DNA of 64,000 nucleotides from Chelonoidis abingdonii (taxonomy: Eukaryota; Chordata; Testudines; Testudinidae), in NCBI RefSeq assembly GCF_003597395.2, contig NC_133778.1, positions 26,572,108 through 26,636,107 of the forward strand, in the 5' to 3' direction. The position numbers and the translations under genes are program-made. Positions 23,591 to 35,131 of this stretch are shown here, piece by piece (the stretch's first letter is position 1; each line of letters opens with the position of its first letter). The notes beneath the pieces are model-generated. The model did not search any database, was not told where the DNA came from, and saw nothing but the letters and a program-made list of their open reading frames with translations.

Positions 23591-23785
23591 TGGGGAGGGA
23601 TAGCTCAGTGGTGTGAACATTGGCCTGCTAAACCCAGGGTTGTGAGTTCAATCTTTGAAGGGGCACTTAGGAATCTAGGGCAAAAATTGGTCCTGCTAGT
23701 GAAAGCAGGGGTCTGGACTCAATGACCTTCCAAGGTCCCTTCCAGTTCTAGGAGATTGGTATATCTCCACTTATAAAATAAATTT
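23591..23785 (+). mobile_element. tRNA-derived SINE of cryptodiran turtle type, inserted in CR1
   Basis: Begins 'tggggagggatagctcagtg' (A-box 'tagctcagtgg') and has a B-box-like 'gggttgtgagttcaatc', spaced as in a tRNA. A non-tRNA part follows with 'ctggactcaatgacc' and 'aaggtcccttccagttc', ending 'tctccacttataaaataaa'. A tRNA-related head of this type is characteristic of the Cry SINEs of hidden-necked turtles. The CR1 body resumes at 'tttagaaaagagatgac'. Flanks 'catttt' and 'aattt' may be the target duplication. Confidence 0.85.
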
Positions 23786-24394
23786 AGAAAAGAGATGACT
23801 AAGGGTGAGATACGACAGAGGTCTAACCAGTCATGAATGGTGTGGAGAAAATGAATACAGAAGTGTTATTTACCCTTTCAGCAAACACAAGAAGCAGAGA
23901 TCACCCAATGAAATTAAGAGACAGCGGTTTAAAAAAAGTAAGGAAGTACTTCACACAACACATAGACAACCTGTGAAACTCTCTGTCAGGAGAGGTTGTG
24001 AAGGCTAAAAGTATAACTGGATTAAAAAAAGAATTAGATAGCCAAGATGGTCAGGAGTGCAACCCCATTGTCTAGGTGTCCCTAAGCCCCTGACTGCTAG
24101 AAGCTGGGACTGGGGGATGGATGACTCAATAATTGCCCTGTTCTATTCATTCCCACTGAAGACTCTGGCACCAGCCACTGTCAGAAGACCAGATACTGTG
24201 CTAGATGGACCATCAGCAGGGCCATTCTTATGTTCTTAACAAAGAGCCTGATTTTCCGCACCTCTGCCCCTTGTGTAGTTAATTACATGAGTGTGTGGAC
24301 AGTTCATCTAGATCAGAAGGGTAGACTTTTGAATATGCACTGTGCACAGGAGAAAATGACTTAATTTTCACAACTTGCACATCAAATGATTAAT

Positions 24395-24575
24395 TTATTT
24401 GTCTTCACAATACCTCTGTTGGAGGGAAGTACTATTATCCCTAGTTCCCTGATGGGTACAGAGGCACAAAGCCTAAGCGAATTGACCAGATCATATGCAA
24501 AGTGTGTGGAGGAATTGAACCCAGATGTCCCAAGTTCCAGCCTTGTGCACTAAACACTGGACTATTGTCTATTAC
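24395..24575 (-). repeat. MIR-type SINE
   Basis: 'gtactattatccctagttcc', 'gggtacagaggcacaaagcc', 'gaggaattgaacccagatg' and 'ctaaacactggacta' follow the reversed MIR order closely, including the CORE segment and the reversed B-box region. It lies about 155 bp beyond the end of the CR1 copy. One of the clearest MIRs here. Confidence 0.75.
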
Positions 24576-24579
24576 TAAG

Positions 24580-25785
24580 TAACGCAGGACCCGTTGTTGT
24601 GGCTGGGGTGTTCAATATCACATTTGAGTAAAAACTTCAAAATGTAAATGACTCTTCTGTTGAATTTGCAGTCTGCAGTGTCACAGTAGTACAGACGCCA
24701 GGAATCCTGGTGCAAAACATAGGCCTATTTTTGTTGTAGAGGATGCAGGCCTTGCATACATACACATGGTGTCAAAGGACTCAGTTGTGAGCCTCATGTG
24801 TCTGCCCAAGAGCTGACCTCTTACTTTCTTGTGTGGTCATCCACAGCAGGGGTTGCCTCCATGGCTGGCTACTCCCCCCTCATGCACATGTGGGTGGGCA
24901 GAAAGCATGGAGTATGTGGTGTTTCGTTATCACTCAGAGATCTGCTTCATTCAATGTCTCTGTTCCAACTGCCTCTTCATTGAGTATCACGAGCTGCTAC
25001 AAAATAGAATTCCCTACTATGTGCCAAACCTTGACCCTGTCTCCCAGTGCACTAACCACCATAGCCAGGAAGTAACCTATCTCAAGTATGGAACTGAGGC
25101 AAACTCTGTTTTGTTTTTCAACAACATGTATATTTACTTTCCTCAGTGTACTCAGTTCTTCAGGATTATATAGAAGTAACTTACTGTGTGGAAAACAGTC
25201 AAAATTCCCAATGCAGCATAGTGCATTAGATGTGAACAATACTAAGGGGGCTCAGTCCTTTAATCTAACAGTTGAAGAATAACCAATGAGCAATGGAAAG
25301 GAATGAAGTCATGAAAACTGCAACCTAAAACACAGGAATTTTACAAGCAAGAAATAAACATTACAAGGCAAGTAATATATTGCCCCCGGTGGTGTCTGAA
25401 AAAGTACCAAACATTCAGCACAGTGCTAGCTCTTACGCACCCAACATACTCCCTCATCCCAATGTACCAATTAGTCATAATTATCTAATTACATTCCATA
25501 AAAGTCTTCCAAAGATGAGGATTTTGCTGCTTAGGACTCATTAGCCCTTTTTAACATACTTATTACGCTCGTTATTTCTGACCACAAAGAGGGAAAAAAG
25601 TCCTTAAATATTCTCTACTATTCAAAATATTCTGCTTGTCAAGCAAAGCCTGCAAAAGGAGCCAGTCTCTCAGGTATATGTTAGCTCTCTTTTGAACTGA
25701 AAACGACAGGTAACAGTTTGAAAATCAGGCTTCCATAGGTCAACTAGGATTCATAATACAGGGTATTATATATCAAATACAGGAT
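24580..25785. other. Noncoding DNA, nothing recognised
   Basis: Overlapping frames of 61 to 114 residues at 24798-25282 in four frames show no conserved motif and no similarity I recognise. They are shadows of one another. No repeat can be named. Confidence 0.4.
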
Positions 25786-25794
25786 ATTTACTAG

Positions 25795-26240
25795 AGATGA
25801 CCAGAGGGTGACAATTCTGTTTCACAGCATTTTTGAGACTTTAAATTTTTCATTCTGCATTGGACTGAAACTTTCAGGATAACTGTGTGTGTGTCCATGA
25901 CTTGCTTGTGAATATACTGACCTGAAAAGTGAGAGACCCAAGTTTAAGTCCTTGCTCTGCCTGATTCAGAGCAGAGTTCTTTGTCTCAGATAACTACAAC
26001 TGAGGCAAAGAGTGGACTTGAATCTGGGTTTCCCACATAATAGGTGAGCGCCCTAGCCATCCCAGACTGAAAAACCTTCCTAACTATTGCTCTGTGGTAA
26101 CAGATTCATAGACGCAAAACATTTTGAGTTGGACAAAACAGGATATTTTGTCAAAAAAAACCACACATTTTTGTGAAGATGTCACCAATGAGTGGCTTGA
26201 TTTTTCAAAATTCAGATCTGGTTGTTCTCCAGAACTAAGC
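25795..26240. repeat. AT-rich dispersed repeat with embedded palindromic tRNA-like block
   Basis: The outer parts ('gactttaaatttttcattc', 'ttgagttggacaaaacagg', 'ttttgtcaaaaaaaacc') resemble the 'gaaatttt' repeats at 31.65, 48.35 and 53.45 kb. The inner part has 'gacccaagtttaagtcc' near 25936 and, in reverse, 'ggacttgaatctgggtt' near 26014, a long imperfect hairpin. It then continues 'cataataggtgagcgcccta'. I recognise this as a recurrent sauropsid repeat; its class is uncertain. Confidence 0.45.
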
Positions 26241-26244
26241 TCAT

Positions 26245-26740
26245 TCCCAATCATCCATAATATGTAGCACACTCACACAAAAGACCAAATGTTTACAGTG
26301 GACTTTCTATTCAAATAAAACAAGATGACCAAATTGATTATGACCCTTTTTTTCTAAATGAATCAATGGTGGAATCTGTCCTACTTTTTTCCTTCTTGTA
26401 GGGACAGTCCTTTTGTTTAGCTATGTTCCTGGAGGGCCCTTGGTTTAGCATCTCAATTATCTGGTCAAAGAAGAGGAGTAAGGCAGCTACGTAAGAGAAG
26501 TCCAGTAGATCATAAGTTAGACCACTGAATTATACTGAATATAGTTTTTCTAACCTCTGATTCTATGCATAATACCATTCATGTACCTGGAGAAGAAAAC
26601 TGGCAAGTAGAATTTTTCCATCATGGAAACAGATTCTTTAGTTTGTCTGAGCTGTGCTTGGTACAGGATCTGAGGAAGTGGCATTGCATCACCTTGGCTA
26701 ACACCAGGATTGAAGGAATGCAAAAGACCAGTTCAGTCCC
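26245..26740. other. Noncoding DNA, nothing recognised
   Basis: No motif. The 152-residue plus frame at 26565-27023 runs into the adjacent MITE and owes its length to the GC-rich insert. Confidence 0.4.
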
Positions 26741-26745
26741 CAGAG

Positions 26746-26996
26746 CAGGGTCGGATCCAGGCACCAGCGTGCCTGGAGTGGCAAGCCACGGGGGGCGCTC
26801 TGCCGGTCGCCGTGAGGGCGGCAGGCAGGTTGCCTTCAGCGGCATGCCTGCAGAGGGTCCGCTGGTCCCGTGGCTTCGGCGGACCTCCAACAGGCATGCT
26901 GCCGAATCCGCGGGACCAGGGACCTCCTGCAGGCAAGCCACCGAAAGCAGCCTGCCTGACATGCTTGGGGTGGCAAAATACCTAGAGCCGCCCCTG
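26746..26996. mobile_element. GC-rich palindromic MITE, 251 bp
   Basis: Left end 'cagggtcggatccagg' and reverse-complemented right end 'caggggcggctctagg' match at most positions. The flanking 8-mers 'ccccagag' and 'ccacacag' agree at 6 of 8, as for a hAT element. Inside, units such as 'gcaggcaggttgcctt', 'tggtcccgtggcttcggcgg' and 'ccgcgggaccagg' recur in both orientations, so most of the element can fold into one long stem. GC and CpG content are far above the flanks. It encodes nothing. The several 67-113 residue frames crossing it are artefacts. Confidence 0.8.
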
Positions 26997-27004
26997 CCAC
27001 ACAG

Positions 27005-28320
27005 TAAGTTAGCGCAGCACTAACCTTTACCAGCTGCAGCAATCCCTTTCTGCCCTCAGAGCACCTTCTACGCCAGGAGCTCCTGTATAGATGGTCATGA
27101 CAACTTATTCCAGTTGGGGTCAATTCCCCTATAAAAGAGGAATCCCTAGCTAGCATCTAAGCAGAACTTCCTTTGACCTTCCAAAGCAGCACAAAGAAAC
27201 CACTGCAGGGCCACAAATTTGACACTCCATTTTTGTTTCAAATATTAGATGTTCCAAATCTGCCTCTTTTGCAACTTTACTATCGTGAATTGGGTAGAGC
27301 AGGACTTCATGAGCATTACATGATTTTTCTGCTGGATGTGCTGTTCCTGAGATGAAGCCTTGAGAAAATAAAATATTTATAAAACACTCCCTGCCAACAC
27401 ACTGCACAGCTAAAATGTAACAGCCTCCAATATTTAAAGTAGCATATAGTAGGTAGTAAAAAAAAAAAAATTGAGTTAAGCTGTATCTCCTTCTAGATGC
27501 AGAGTTTTGTATTTACTGTCGTTCCAGCAGAATTGGAAGGACAGTCACGTCAGGGTTATATAATTGTTAAAAGTCATTAGAAGTGCTTGCTGTCACATTT
27601 TTGAAGACTGTATTTTGATAATGAATGGTAATGTTTAATGAGAACATTGTCAATATGACAGCAGCCCCAGCTGTCACTGGTGAAGGGCAGGAATTCTTCA
27701 GGGTTAAGAGTCTATTGATAGGTTGGTTGGTGCTAAGGAGTAGATTAGATTAACAAAAGATCAATAGAACGGTTCTCTGTCGCAATTTTGATTATTATGC
27801 TCTCAAACTGTTGAACTGAGAGGTTGTTTTGATTGATTCATCAGACCACTGCATGATCAAACATAGGTCACTATACAGTCAGTGTCAACATACTGAGAGC
27901 TCCAGCCTTAAAATGCTAAGTAATTCCACAGCTTTTACCTTGAGTTGGCATTTAGCTGCATCATTTGGTCTCTATGAGCCAAAAGTTTTCCTTAGTATGG
28001 TTTTTGCTGAGATTATTTTTAACCTATGGATAGTTTTGTAAATAGTATTGCAATTGATCTTGTGCGTTAGCCATGTGCCAGTGAGATGTGTCCGACAAGA
28101 CAGGTGTTGTAACCAGTGGTGAATGTAGCTGAAGCTCAGAATGTAGATCGAGCCATTTGTGGAGCCACTGTCACAGGTCTCAATATTAAGGGGATGACGA
28201 CATGTTAGTTGGTGATGAAGGGATGCAGCAAAGGGAAGAGAACTGAAGGAAAAAATAGTATGTAGGAGTTCCACAGGTGGGCCATAGCCAGAAAAACATA
28301 CTTGTGTACTCATATAGAGT
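27005..28320. other. Noncoding DNA, nothing recognised
   Basis: No recognisable gene or repeat. A short A-run lies at about 27458. Confidence 0.4.
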
Positions 28321-28325
28321 GCATA

Positions 28326-28529
28326 TGTAACATCGACGGACCCTGGTCCTCTGTGGACGGGATCAAACCTGGGACCTGTGGAGCTTAGTGCATGAGCCTC
28401 TACCGCATGAACTTAAAGCTAACTGCCTGTTAGCTAAGGCTGGAGTGCAGATTCATTTAACTCTCTCTAAGTGTTCTCAGTGCTACTAGATGGGACAGAA
28501 AACCGCACCCAGAAGCTGTGTGGGTTACA
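28326..28529 (-). repeat. Short interspersed repeat with tRNA-like promoter block
   Basis: The block is bounded by 'tgtaacatcgac' and 'gtgtgggttaca', so its ends are complementary over six bases. On the minus strand it contains 'tagctttaagttcatgcgg' and, about 50 bases later, 'aggtttgatcccgtcc', the second being a good B-box. This looks like a tRNA-related SINE or a very small LTR-like element. I recognise the sequence as recurrent in turtle genomes. No target duplication is obvious. Confidence 0.6.
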
Positions 28530-28534
28530 CACAG

Positions 28535-30370
28535 ATCTCCAGTGCAGTCCACTCCCATCCCTATAAAAGCCACCACTTAGATTTGATCAGGAGGGAAAAG
28601 TCTCTCTAGACTTCAAAACAAATGAAAACTGTGTTTGGAGGGAGAGGAGACATTCTTTCCTAGCAATATATTAAAGACCTAATATGATTCCCTGCCTGGT
28701 AAGATTTTTCTTAAGAGTCGTCATAAATGTGTGCTGGTTAGAAGTCCCTCACTCTAGAGGTGAGAGGGAGTTGGCAGCTGCAGGTCTTCTTCCTTCTCAC
28801 TCCCTTTGGAAGAAAGTGGGAAGTGGGGGAGCTGGGACAGAGTAGACTCCTGATAAGGAAGATGTTTTCTTCTCCCCCTCAGTTACCTACTGCTGGAAAG
28901 ACTGTGAGCCCCAGAGCTATTCACCAGCTCCTTTTAATGACCCCACTTCATGTTCCCTCTCCTGGCGAGTCCTTACTTCCCTAGCCAAGGTGGAAGTGGC
29001 CTGAGGGAACACTGCTCCCTTCAGCCAAGGAAAGCAGGGAGAGGGCTATCTGTTCCCAGTCAGGTGTCCTCTGAGCTGTTCTCCCTCTCTCCCACACCCT
29101 TGCTTTTCCCCCTGCTTTCATATCTGCCTCAATTATACATCAAATAGAGTTTAACTTGCTATCCAAAAATGCTAGCTACCTTCTTTTAAGTTTTCCTCAT
29201 GGAATCAGCGAGGAATTGGTTAGATCCTCATTAAAGATGATATTTTATACTTTTTCTCCCCACCTCAGGCTTTTGCTGTATATCCCCTTCTATCTTTTCC
29301 AAGCTTGCCTGAGACTGGGAGAAGTGGGGTTGGGAAATGTACACATGTTTTTATAGATCAAAGTCTGATAACCACAACCAGCATGCAGCACTCAGTCTCT
29401 TGTCGTAACCCAGGTCTTTCAGTTTGCTTTAACCCAGGCCCTTAACAATCAAGATTAAGTAATGCTGCTGTAGTAGCTGTGATTTCTCTCAAAGGCAACA
29501 GGAACATGCTTAGGGAGAGCCCGTGTTTCATTGTGCTGCATAGCAGGGTTTTGCTGATCAAGAGGAGTACTGGATAAGACAGCGTTTCTAACACATCTAT
29601 GGTTTTTAATGTAGTTGGGCATCATAAATCAATGAGCCCAGAAAAGCACCTCTGTTATATAAGCCCCCCACCCTTTTCTCAAAAAATATTCTAGGTTGAT
29701 CATTTTATAGCCAGTTTTATGGTAATCTGCTTGGCAATGAGGCTGATACTGAAAGTCTGCTCAATCCCAGTATGTTCAGTGTGGTTTAATAATTTTTAAT
29801 GTGTGGTATCATTATGCAATAAATAACAGCATAATCTCAAACTATCCACATTTTAAAGTGAATAATGGATCAAAAACAGGGAATTAAAAATGCAATGTGA
29901 TTTCCAAAGCACGGATATTAGGAGGGTTGCGTAGTACTTCCTGAAAATCAGGCTCATCTAAGGTGTGTCAAACCAGGCATCCAAATCGCTAGCCACTCCT
30001 GAAAATGTAGGCTGACTTTCTACTCTTGGGGTGGTTTTGCTCCAAAAATTTGGGTTTCAGACCTTCAACTGATTCAACATAAATGGGTGGTACTAAATTT
30101 CTGTCTTGTTTCATGTACATCAATGCCCTACACTGAGACAAAAATATCAATTCTGATGCAGGTCGGCTCCATTTTGTGCACCATGCTACCTAGACTAAAA
30201 CCTGACTAGAACTAGAAGCAAGAAGGCAAGTGTTCAGTGCACTGCTGCTCCTAAGTTGACTGGAAGTAAGGACTATCAGAGGCTCATGTCATGTAACTTA
30301 GACCAATTTTACAGGCTAAAGAGGTTAATGGCCAAACTGTGCCCCACACACTGGTGCTGACTACTCTAAT
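28535..30370. other. Noncoding DNA, nothing firmly recognised
   Basis: No coding signal. Near 29940-30060, 'tgaaaatcaggctcatct' and 'cactcctgaaaatgtaggc' are again half-complementary and may be a decayed short palindromic repeat. Confidence 0.4.
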
Positions 30371-30376
30371 AGGAGT

Positions 30377-31542
30377 CTTTTTTAAACTAATGTCAACACT
30401 TGAAGATATTAGTCAACATAACAGTTGAACAAGCTGGCAGTAAATTGTCATTCATAGATTGAAGCCAGAAGAGACCATTAGATTGGCTAGTTTGGCATGT
30501 ATACAATAGGTCATTAAAGTTCACCGAGTTCCCCATATATTGAGTCCAATATCTTGTTTGATTACAGCATATGTTCCAGAAAGACAGCCATTCTTGATTC
30601 ACAGACCCAAAAAGATTGGGAATCTATCACTTCCCTTGGTATTCCCTTTGCCCTCAATATTAAAAGTGTACCTTCTTTCTCACTTGAATTTGTATGGCTC
30701 CAGCTTCCAACAATTCATTTTCATTGTACCTTTCTCTTCTAATTTAAAGAACCCCTTAGCATCTGATATTTTCTCCCCATGAAAGTACGCTGAGGTGAAG
30801 TCTTCTATTTTCTTTTTGATAAGCTAATCAGATTGACCTCATTAAGTCTCTCGCTGTAAAGCATTTTCTCCAGCCCTTGAATCAGTTGAGGTTCTTTTCT
30901 TGCATCCTCTCCCATTTTTCTCATCATTGTTCTTAGAACTGTGTGTTGTATTCCAGTATTGGTCTCACTAATGTTGTATGCAGAGTGAAATCATCTCCTT
31001 ACTCCTCCTCACTACTTCCTTGTTTATACCTCCAAGGATGCTGCTATTCTTTCTGCCACAGCATTGCACTGGAAGCTTATATTTAGTTGTCTGTCCTCTG
31101 TGACATGGAAAGTAGTGACACTACACTATTCTGTATGTATGGCTTGCACTCCTTGTTCCTTGATCTATAACTTTACATTTGGCTATGTTAAAACCTATTT
31201 TGTTTGAATGGGTCCAGCTGATCAAGTGACCCAGTTCACTGTGTCTGGCCTCCTTTTCCTCCTCATTATTTATTACCCCACCTAATTTTGTCATCCACAA
31301 ATTTTATTAGTGGTGAATTTTGTATTTACCACTCTTTTCAGGCATAGTACTGATCCCTGTGGAACACAACTAGAAACACCTCCATTTCCCCATTGATCTC
31401 TGTCAGTTAGCAGTTCCTAATCCATTTAACATATGTTTTGATATTATGTAGTACTAACTTATAATCAGAATTGTGTCCAATAGCAAGTGTACTGCCTTAA
31501 GTAATATCTTGCTCTTCAAGTGTTGACATTAGTTTAAAAAAG
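30377..31542. repeat. Perfect 30-bp inverted repeat flanking a CR1
   Basis: Positions 30377-30406, starting 'cttttttaaactaatgtc', are the exact reverse complement of 31513-31542. A further 'gatatta' sits just inside both arms, offset by six bases. The arms lie outside the recognisable CR1 body. They are not part of the CR1 3' tail, and I cannot assign them to a known repeat. See the finding on this locus. Confidence 0.9.
30451..31508 (-). mobile_element. Antisense CR1 LINE copy
   Basis: The plus strand starts 'ttcatagattgaagccagaa' and 'gagaccattagattggctag', the reverse complement of a CR1 3' tail ('...gatcatctaatggtcccttctggc...tctatga'). It continues through 'cttttctcccatgaaagtac'-like, 'gtaaagcattttctccagcc', 'ccagtattggtctcact' and 'atctataactttacatttgg', in the order of CR1 ORF2 C-terminus and RT read backwards. 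It is riddled with small indels. The 5' boundary is approximate. Confidence 0.85.
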
Positions 31543-31544
31543 GC

Positions 31545-31635
31545 TTTATCTGTAATCCTCAAAGAATACCAGTTTTTTATTCAGAGACTGTGATGGAGTT
31601 TGTTTTAAGTGTACAAACCCACACTTGGATAAACC
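31545..31635. other. Unrecognised
   Basis: Short gap between the CR1 locus and an AT-rich repeat. Nothing seen. Confidence 0.4.
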
Positions 31636-31639
31636 TTGA

Positions 31640-31900
31640 AACTCTTCAGTAGACTGGTCAAAAATTTTCCAACAGAGTATTTTTACAACAGAAAATACTA
31701 ATTTGATTAAATTGAAACATTTCATGGAATGTACAGAGTTTTGTCAATTTTTTATGGGAAATTATCTAAACAATAATGGCCAAACATTTCATTTCAAATT
31801 TGTTTCCATTTTGACTTTTATATTATGAGGTTGAACATGTTAACCTTGCTGAAATAAAACACGTCAGATAACTTTTCATGCAATGAAATGTTCTTAGATT
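31640..31900. repeat. AT-rich 'gaaatttt' dispersed repeat, copy 1
   Basis: Begins 'tagactggtcaaaaatttt' and is built from alternating 'gaaaatttt', 'attgaaacattt' and 'catttcaaatttg' blocks that can pair with each other. Copies with similar left ends lie at 48350 ('agaactggttagaaaat') and 53440 ('agagctggttaaaaatttt'). Probably an old non-autonomous element. Confidence 0.45.
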
Positions 31901-33115
31901 CCTACTTCTCATTCCAGTGTCGGACTACATGAAACTTCAAAACTTCAGGATTTCCTGTGGGATGGGAATTCTAGTTTTAATCCATCTCTACTTTGAGTCT
32001 TTATTTGAATCTACTCTCTGAACCTCCTAAGCCCATCACTACTGCCAATACTACTAAACAGATTCTAATACCATTGTATCCTGAATACATTGAAGTAATT
32101 GGGAACTACTTGTGGACTAAGGGGTTACTCATTGTGAGTAAGGGTATCAGAATCTGGTTCTACATTTTATTTACTTAAAAGAACCTGAGTAGTTGCTTCA
32201 TGGAGTAAAGACCATTTACATGACCTCTTTGCCTTGGAAGACAAAACAATTCCCTTTATATAAAAGACTAATAACCAAGAAGGGAGGCATTGCCTAGAAG
32301 TTGATAACTCTGCATTCAGCAGCTGGCTAGATGCTCTTGACAGAGGTTTGCACAGCATTAGCTTTGCAAACCAAACAAAAAGGGACACTTGAAGAGAGAT
32401 TATCTGCCTGGTGATAGTGCATTCAATACACACAGTAGCACAGCATAAGTAAGTAAAGATAAAATAGGTGACAAGAGAAAATATTAGACTAGCTCAGAGT
32501 TCCTCACAATTGTAAATAAGTGCTGAGATGAACAACTTTGTGCTAGCTTTGAGTTTATTTTTAATATAGACTATAGTGAGGATCCAGTGCATTCTGCAAT
32601 TCTATGGTTGTGAAGTTTGCCACAATTTTGCAGACTGACACCTGGAAATGGTAAAGTGGTTGCTTATTGTAACTATAGTTAGGATTTCACAAACCATATT
32701 GTGGAGGAAACAAATACTATCTTAGTCTTCCTCACTTCTATAGTATAGGTGCTGATCAACTCCTTAGGCTATATTCAACTGGTTTCACATGCAGTTTTCC
32801 TCCCATCTGTGGTACCGCAGGCTTCACCTCATAAAGCATTTAACCATGATGACCTGTGAGGATGATGTGGGCCAAACACAGCAAATGTCTGTAATGTTCT
32901 AAATGCCCATCATTGCATTGGTATAGTAGATGAGCTGCATTTACACCAGATATATATGAAAAGCTATGAGATCCATAGGTCTCTGAGGGAAGACAACGCA
33001 CCCCAATGGTAGAGATGGAAAGTCTTGCCCCCTGTTTGGAGTAGGTGATAAAGACCATGACACATGTTTTATTGCACTGCCATGTCCAGCTGTGAGAATA
33101 GGCCAAAAAAATCAC
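31901..33115. other. Noncoding DNA, nothing recognised
   Basis: The small minus frames at 32167-32433 and 32840-33115 have no domain signature. Confidence 0.4.
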
Positions 33116-33119
33116 CTAG

Positions 33120-33257
33120 GAGATTTGAAGACTTCAATAACTCGGACATAGGTTAGGGGTTTGTTATAGAAGTGGATGGGTAGGGTTCTGTGGCCTGCTT
33201 TGTGCAGGAGGTCAGACTAGATGATCATGTTGGTCCCTTCTGACCTATGAGTCTATA
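33120..33257 (+). mobile_element. CR1 LINE 3' end, third tail type
   Basis: 'tggcctgctttgtgcaggag', 'gtcagactagatgatcatg' and 'ttggtcccttctgacctat' end in 'gagtctataa'. This is the 3' untranslated tail of a CR1 subfamily that differs from those ending 'gattctatgattc' and 'ttatgttctta'. Only about 140 bp remain, a typical severe 5' truncation. Confidence 0.85.
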
Positions 33258-33259
33258 AC

Positions 33260-35130
33260 CCATGGATGTGAAATTGAGTCAGTGAACTGAAGATGCCTGT
33301 ATGATCAGGGAAATCTTCTGAGATGAGTCCTGATGTCAAGCCTCGTATTGAGTCAACAGGAAAGTAGTGGGATTAAAGTGGGCTGAACACCACCAAGATT
33401 CCTACACTGACTTTGTACCAGGATGTATATACTCTAGTGACATTTGAAATAGTCTGTTCCTGGGACCAGACCTCAGCTGGATCCTAGGTTGGATACTGAA
33501 AGTATGGCTGTCTCTCTTGAAGCCACTCCCTTCTATCCTTTCCTCATAGACTCAGGCCATATAGAGGTGATATCACTCCAGACTGGAAGAGGGAGCTAAA
33601 TGATATTCAGGTGACATCAGTTTTACCTGTGAATAAGTTTTCTCAGCCTAGATGTCTGAACAGCAGAGCAGTGAATCTGTAACATAGTGAGAACAGCCTG
33701 TTGCTCCTCCAAGTGAGGAGGAAGTAGTATCTGTTGGGAACAGGTCACTGATGGACCAGAAGTCTTGATTGTGGTGCTGCTGCTGCTTCAGTGGAGTTGG
33801 AAGGCCCCTTTGGGAAGGGAAAACTGCTGGAGTGGGAAGAACCTGGCTTTTATTGCCTCCCCATCCTGGAAGTCCTGAGTGGCATAGTGAGGCTACACTG
33901 GGAGTGAGGGGCATGGAAGGGCCTGCTGAGAGAAGAGTGGAGAGTATCTATTATGGATTTTGAGGGTATCGGCTGTTTAAAAAGTGTGTGTGTGTGTGTG
34001 TATGTATATCCAAAGAGAATTCTAGAATAGGGGCTTCAGAAATTTTTTTATTTTAAAAAGGCCCACAGCATGCACAGTGTCTAACATTTGGTGCTAGGCA
34101 CATGCTGGGCAACTGAGACCACAGTTGCACAGAAGGAAGGTTAGCATACATTGCAGAGAGACGATACCATACAGTGTATCCTGCATGGCCAAGTCCTCGA
34201 TGCAGCAGTAGAATCAAAGCACTTTGGAGCAGCAGGGTCAAGTGCTTCTGAGCAGTAGTATCAGTGATATCACAGAACCTTAGCAACAGAACAACACAGT
34301 CATCTCTGTAACTGGATTTCAGCTGAAATAGAGAATAGGACTGAAAGCTAGCTGACAAAACTTCAGCACAGTAGTGAGTTGGTACAACTGAGGTTCAGGT
34401 TTCGACTATCTGCATTAGGGCATGTTTGCTTTTTCAGTTCGTGGCCAGGAAGCTGACAACTTCTCCCCAAGATGTTGCTCCTGTCAAAAGGAAACAATGA
34501 TCCTGTTTAAATTAGCAAACAAAGTGTGACACTCTGGATTTTCAATGTGGATTTTATAAGCACAACATTTCTGATGGAAACTAATGACACTGAGAAACAG
34601 CCAGAAAATGAATGGAATGCACTGGAGGGAAAGGTGCATTTGGCATTGCACAGCTTTTCTCTGCTACGAAAAATAAATACATAAATAAAATTGCAATGTG
34701 TTATCACAGTAGGATTTTTGGCTTCTTTAACCAGATACTTATTTAACAATCTGGATTCTTAGAAAGCAATAACTTTACATATACAATTGGGAATAATGCT
34801 AACATAGCCACAGGCAGCCTGTACCATTAGTAAATTATTAGGGTTAGTTTAGCTAGCTGTCTTTAGGATTTTTAAAAAAAATAATATTGTAAATGCACTG
34901 AAAGGTCTTCCCCTACAGAACAGCATTATCCAGCATTGGATACCTATGCAAACATTAAATATTTTTATAATATATTGTAATGCATTGGAATAATGCTTCA
35001 AAGATGAGCTATAAAAATTTCAGCTAGTTTTACTAATAGACAAAATGTACAATAATTGTAGTGCATCTGGCTCTGTGCATATGTATGTACAAGGGGCAAC
35101 AGCTCTTTATGGATGCAGGAGTTCTCTAGT
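33260..35130. other. Noncoding DNA with a GT microsatellite
   Basis: No gene seen. A (GT)9 tract at 33984-34001 continues into 'tatgtatat'. The frames at 33648-33963 and 34053-34358 lack motifs. Confidence 0.45.
33984..34009. repeat. (GT)n microsatellite
   Basis: About nine GT units followed by an imperfect 'tatgtatat'. Confidence 0.95.
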
Positions 35131-35131
35131 G

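Larger units (their letters stand above)
21790..24239 (+). mobile_element. CR1 LINE copy interrupted by two insertions
   Basis: A CR1 of a second subfamily (3' end 'ccattcttatgttctta'). In order: 'NKLNSNKSPGPGGIQTRVPK' (about 21920), 'NYRPISLTTVSSKLFDTIAK' (about 22115), 'QHNFCKEKSC', 'DIMYLDFQKAFDMTPH' ending near 22366, and the RT box 'YADDTKF' at 22573-22593. Each piece is in a different or broken frame. The body resumes after an insertion at 22786-23297 with 'gagagttctctgaaaatatc' and 'SHLEYCVQFWSSHFKK'. It is broken again by a SINE at 23591-23785 and ends with the CR1 tail. Removing the two insertions would leave a collinear copy about 1.75 kb long. Related copies lie at 55980 and 58920. 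Confidence 0.93.

Noticed and set aside
23605..23665. Possible functional tRNA gene
   Set aside because: A- and B-box-like words are present, but the acceptor and anticodon stems do not pair properly and the sequence continues into a SINE body.
24798..25282. Cluster of frames up to 114 residues on both strands, with a cysteine-rich start
   Set aside because: Four frames overlap the same DNA with no codon or motif support for any one. No recognisable family.
26565..27023. 152-residue plus-strand open frame
   Set aside because: Its length comes from the GC-rich palindromic MITE at 26746-26996, which opens frames on both strands.
28340..28415. Possible functional tRNA gene on the minus strand
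   Set aside because: Good B-box, but no cloverleaf that I can draw. The block is part of a dispersed repeat with complementary ends.
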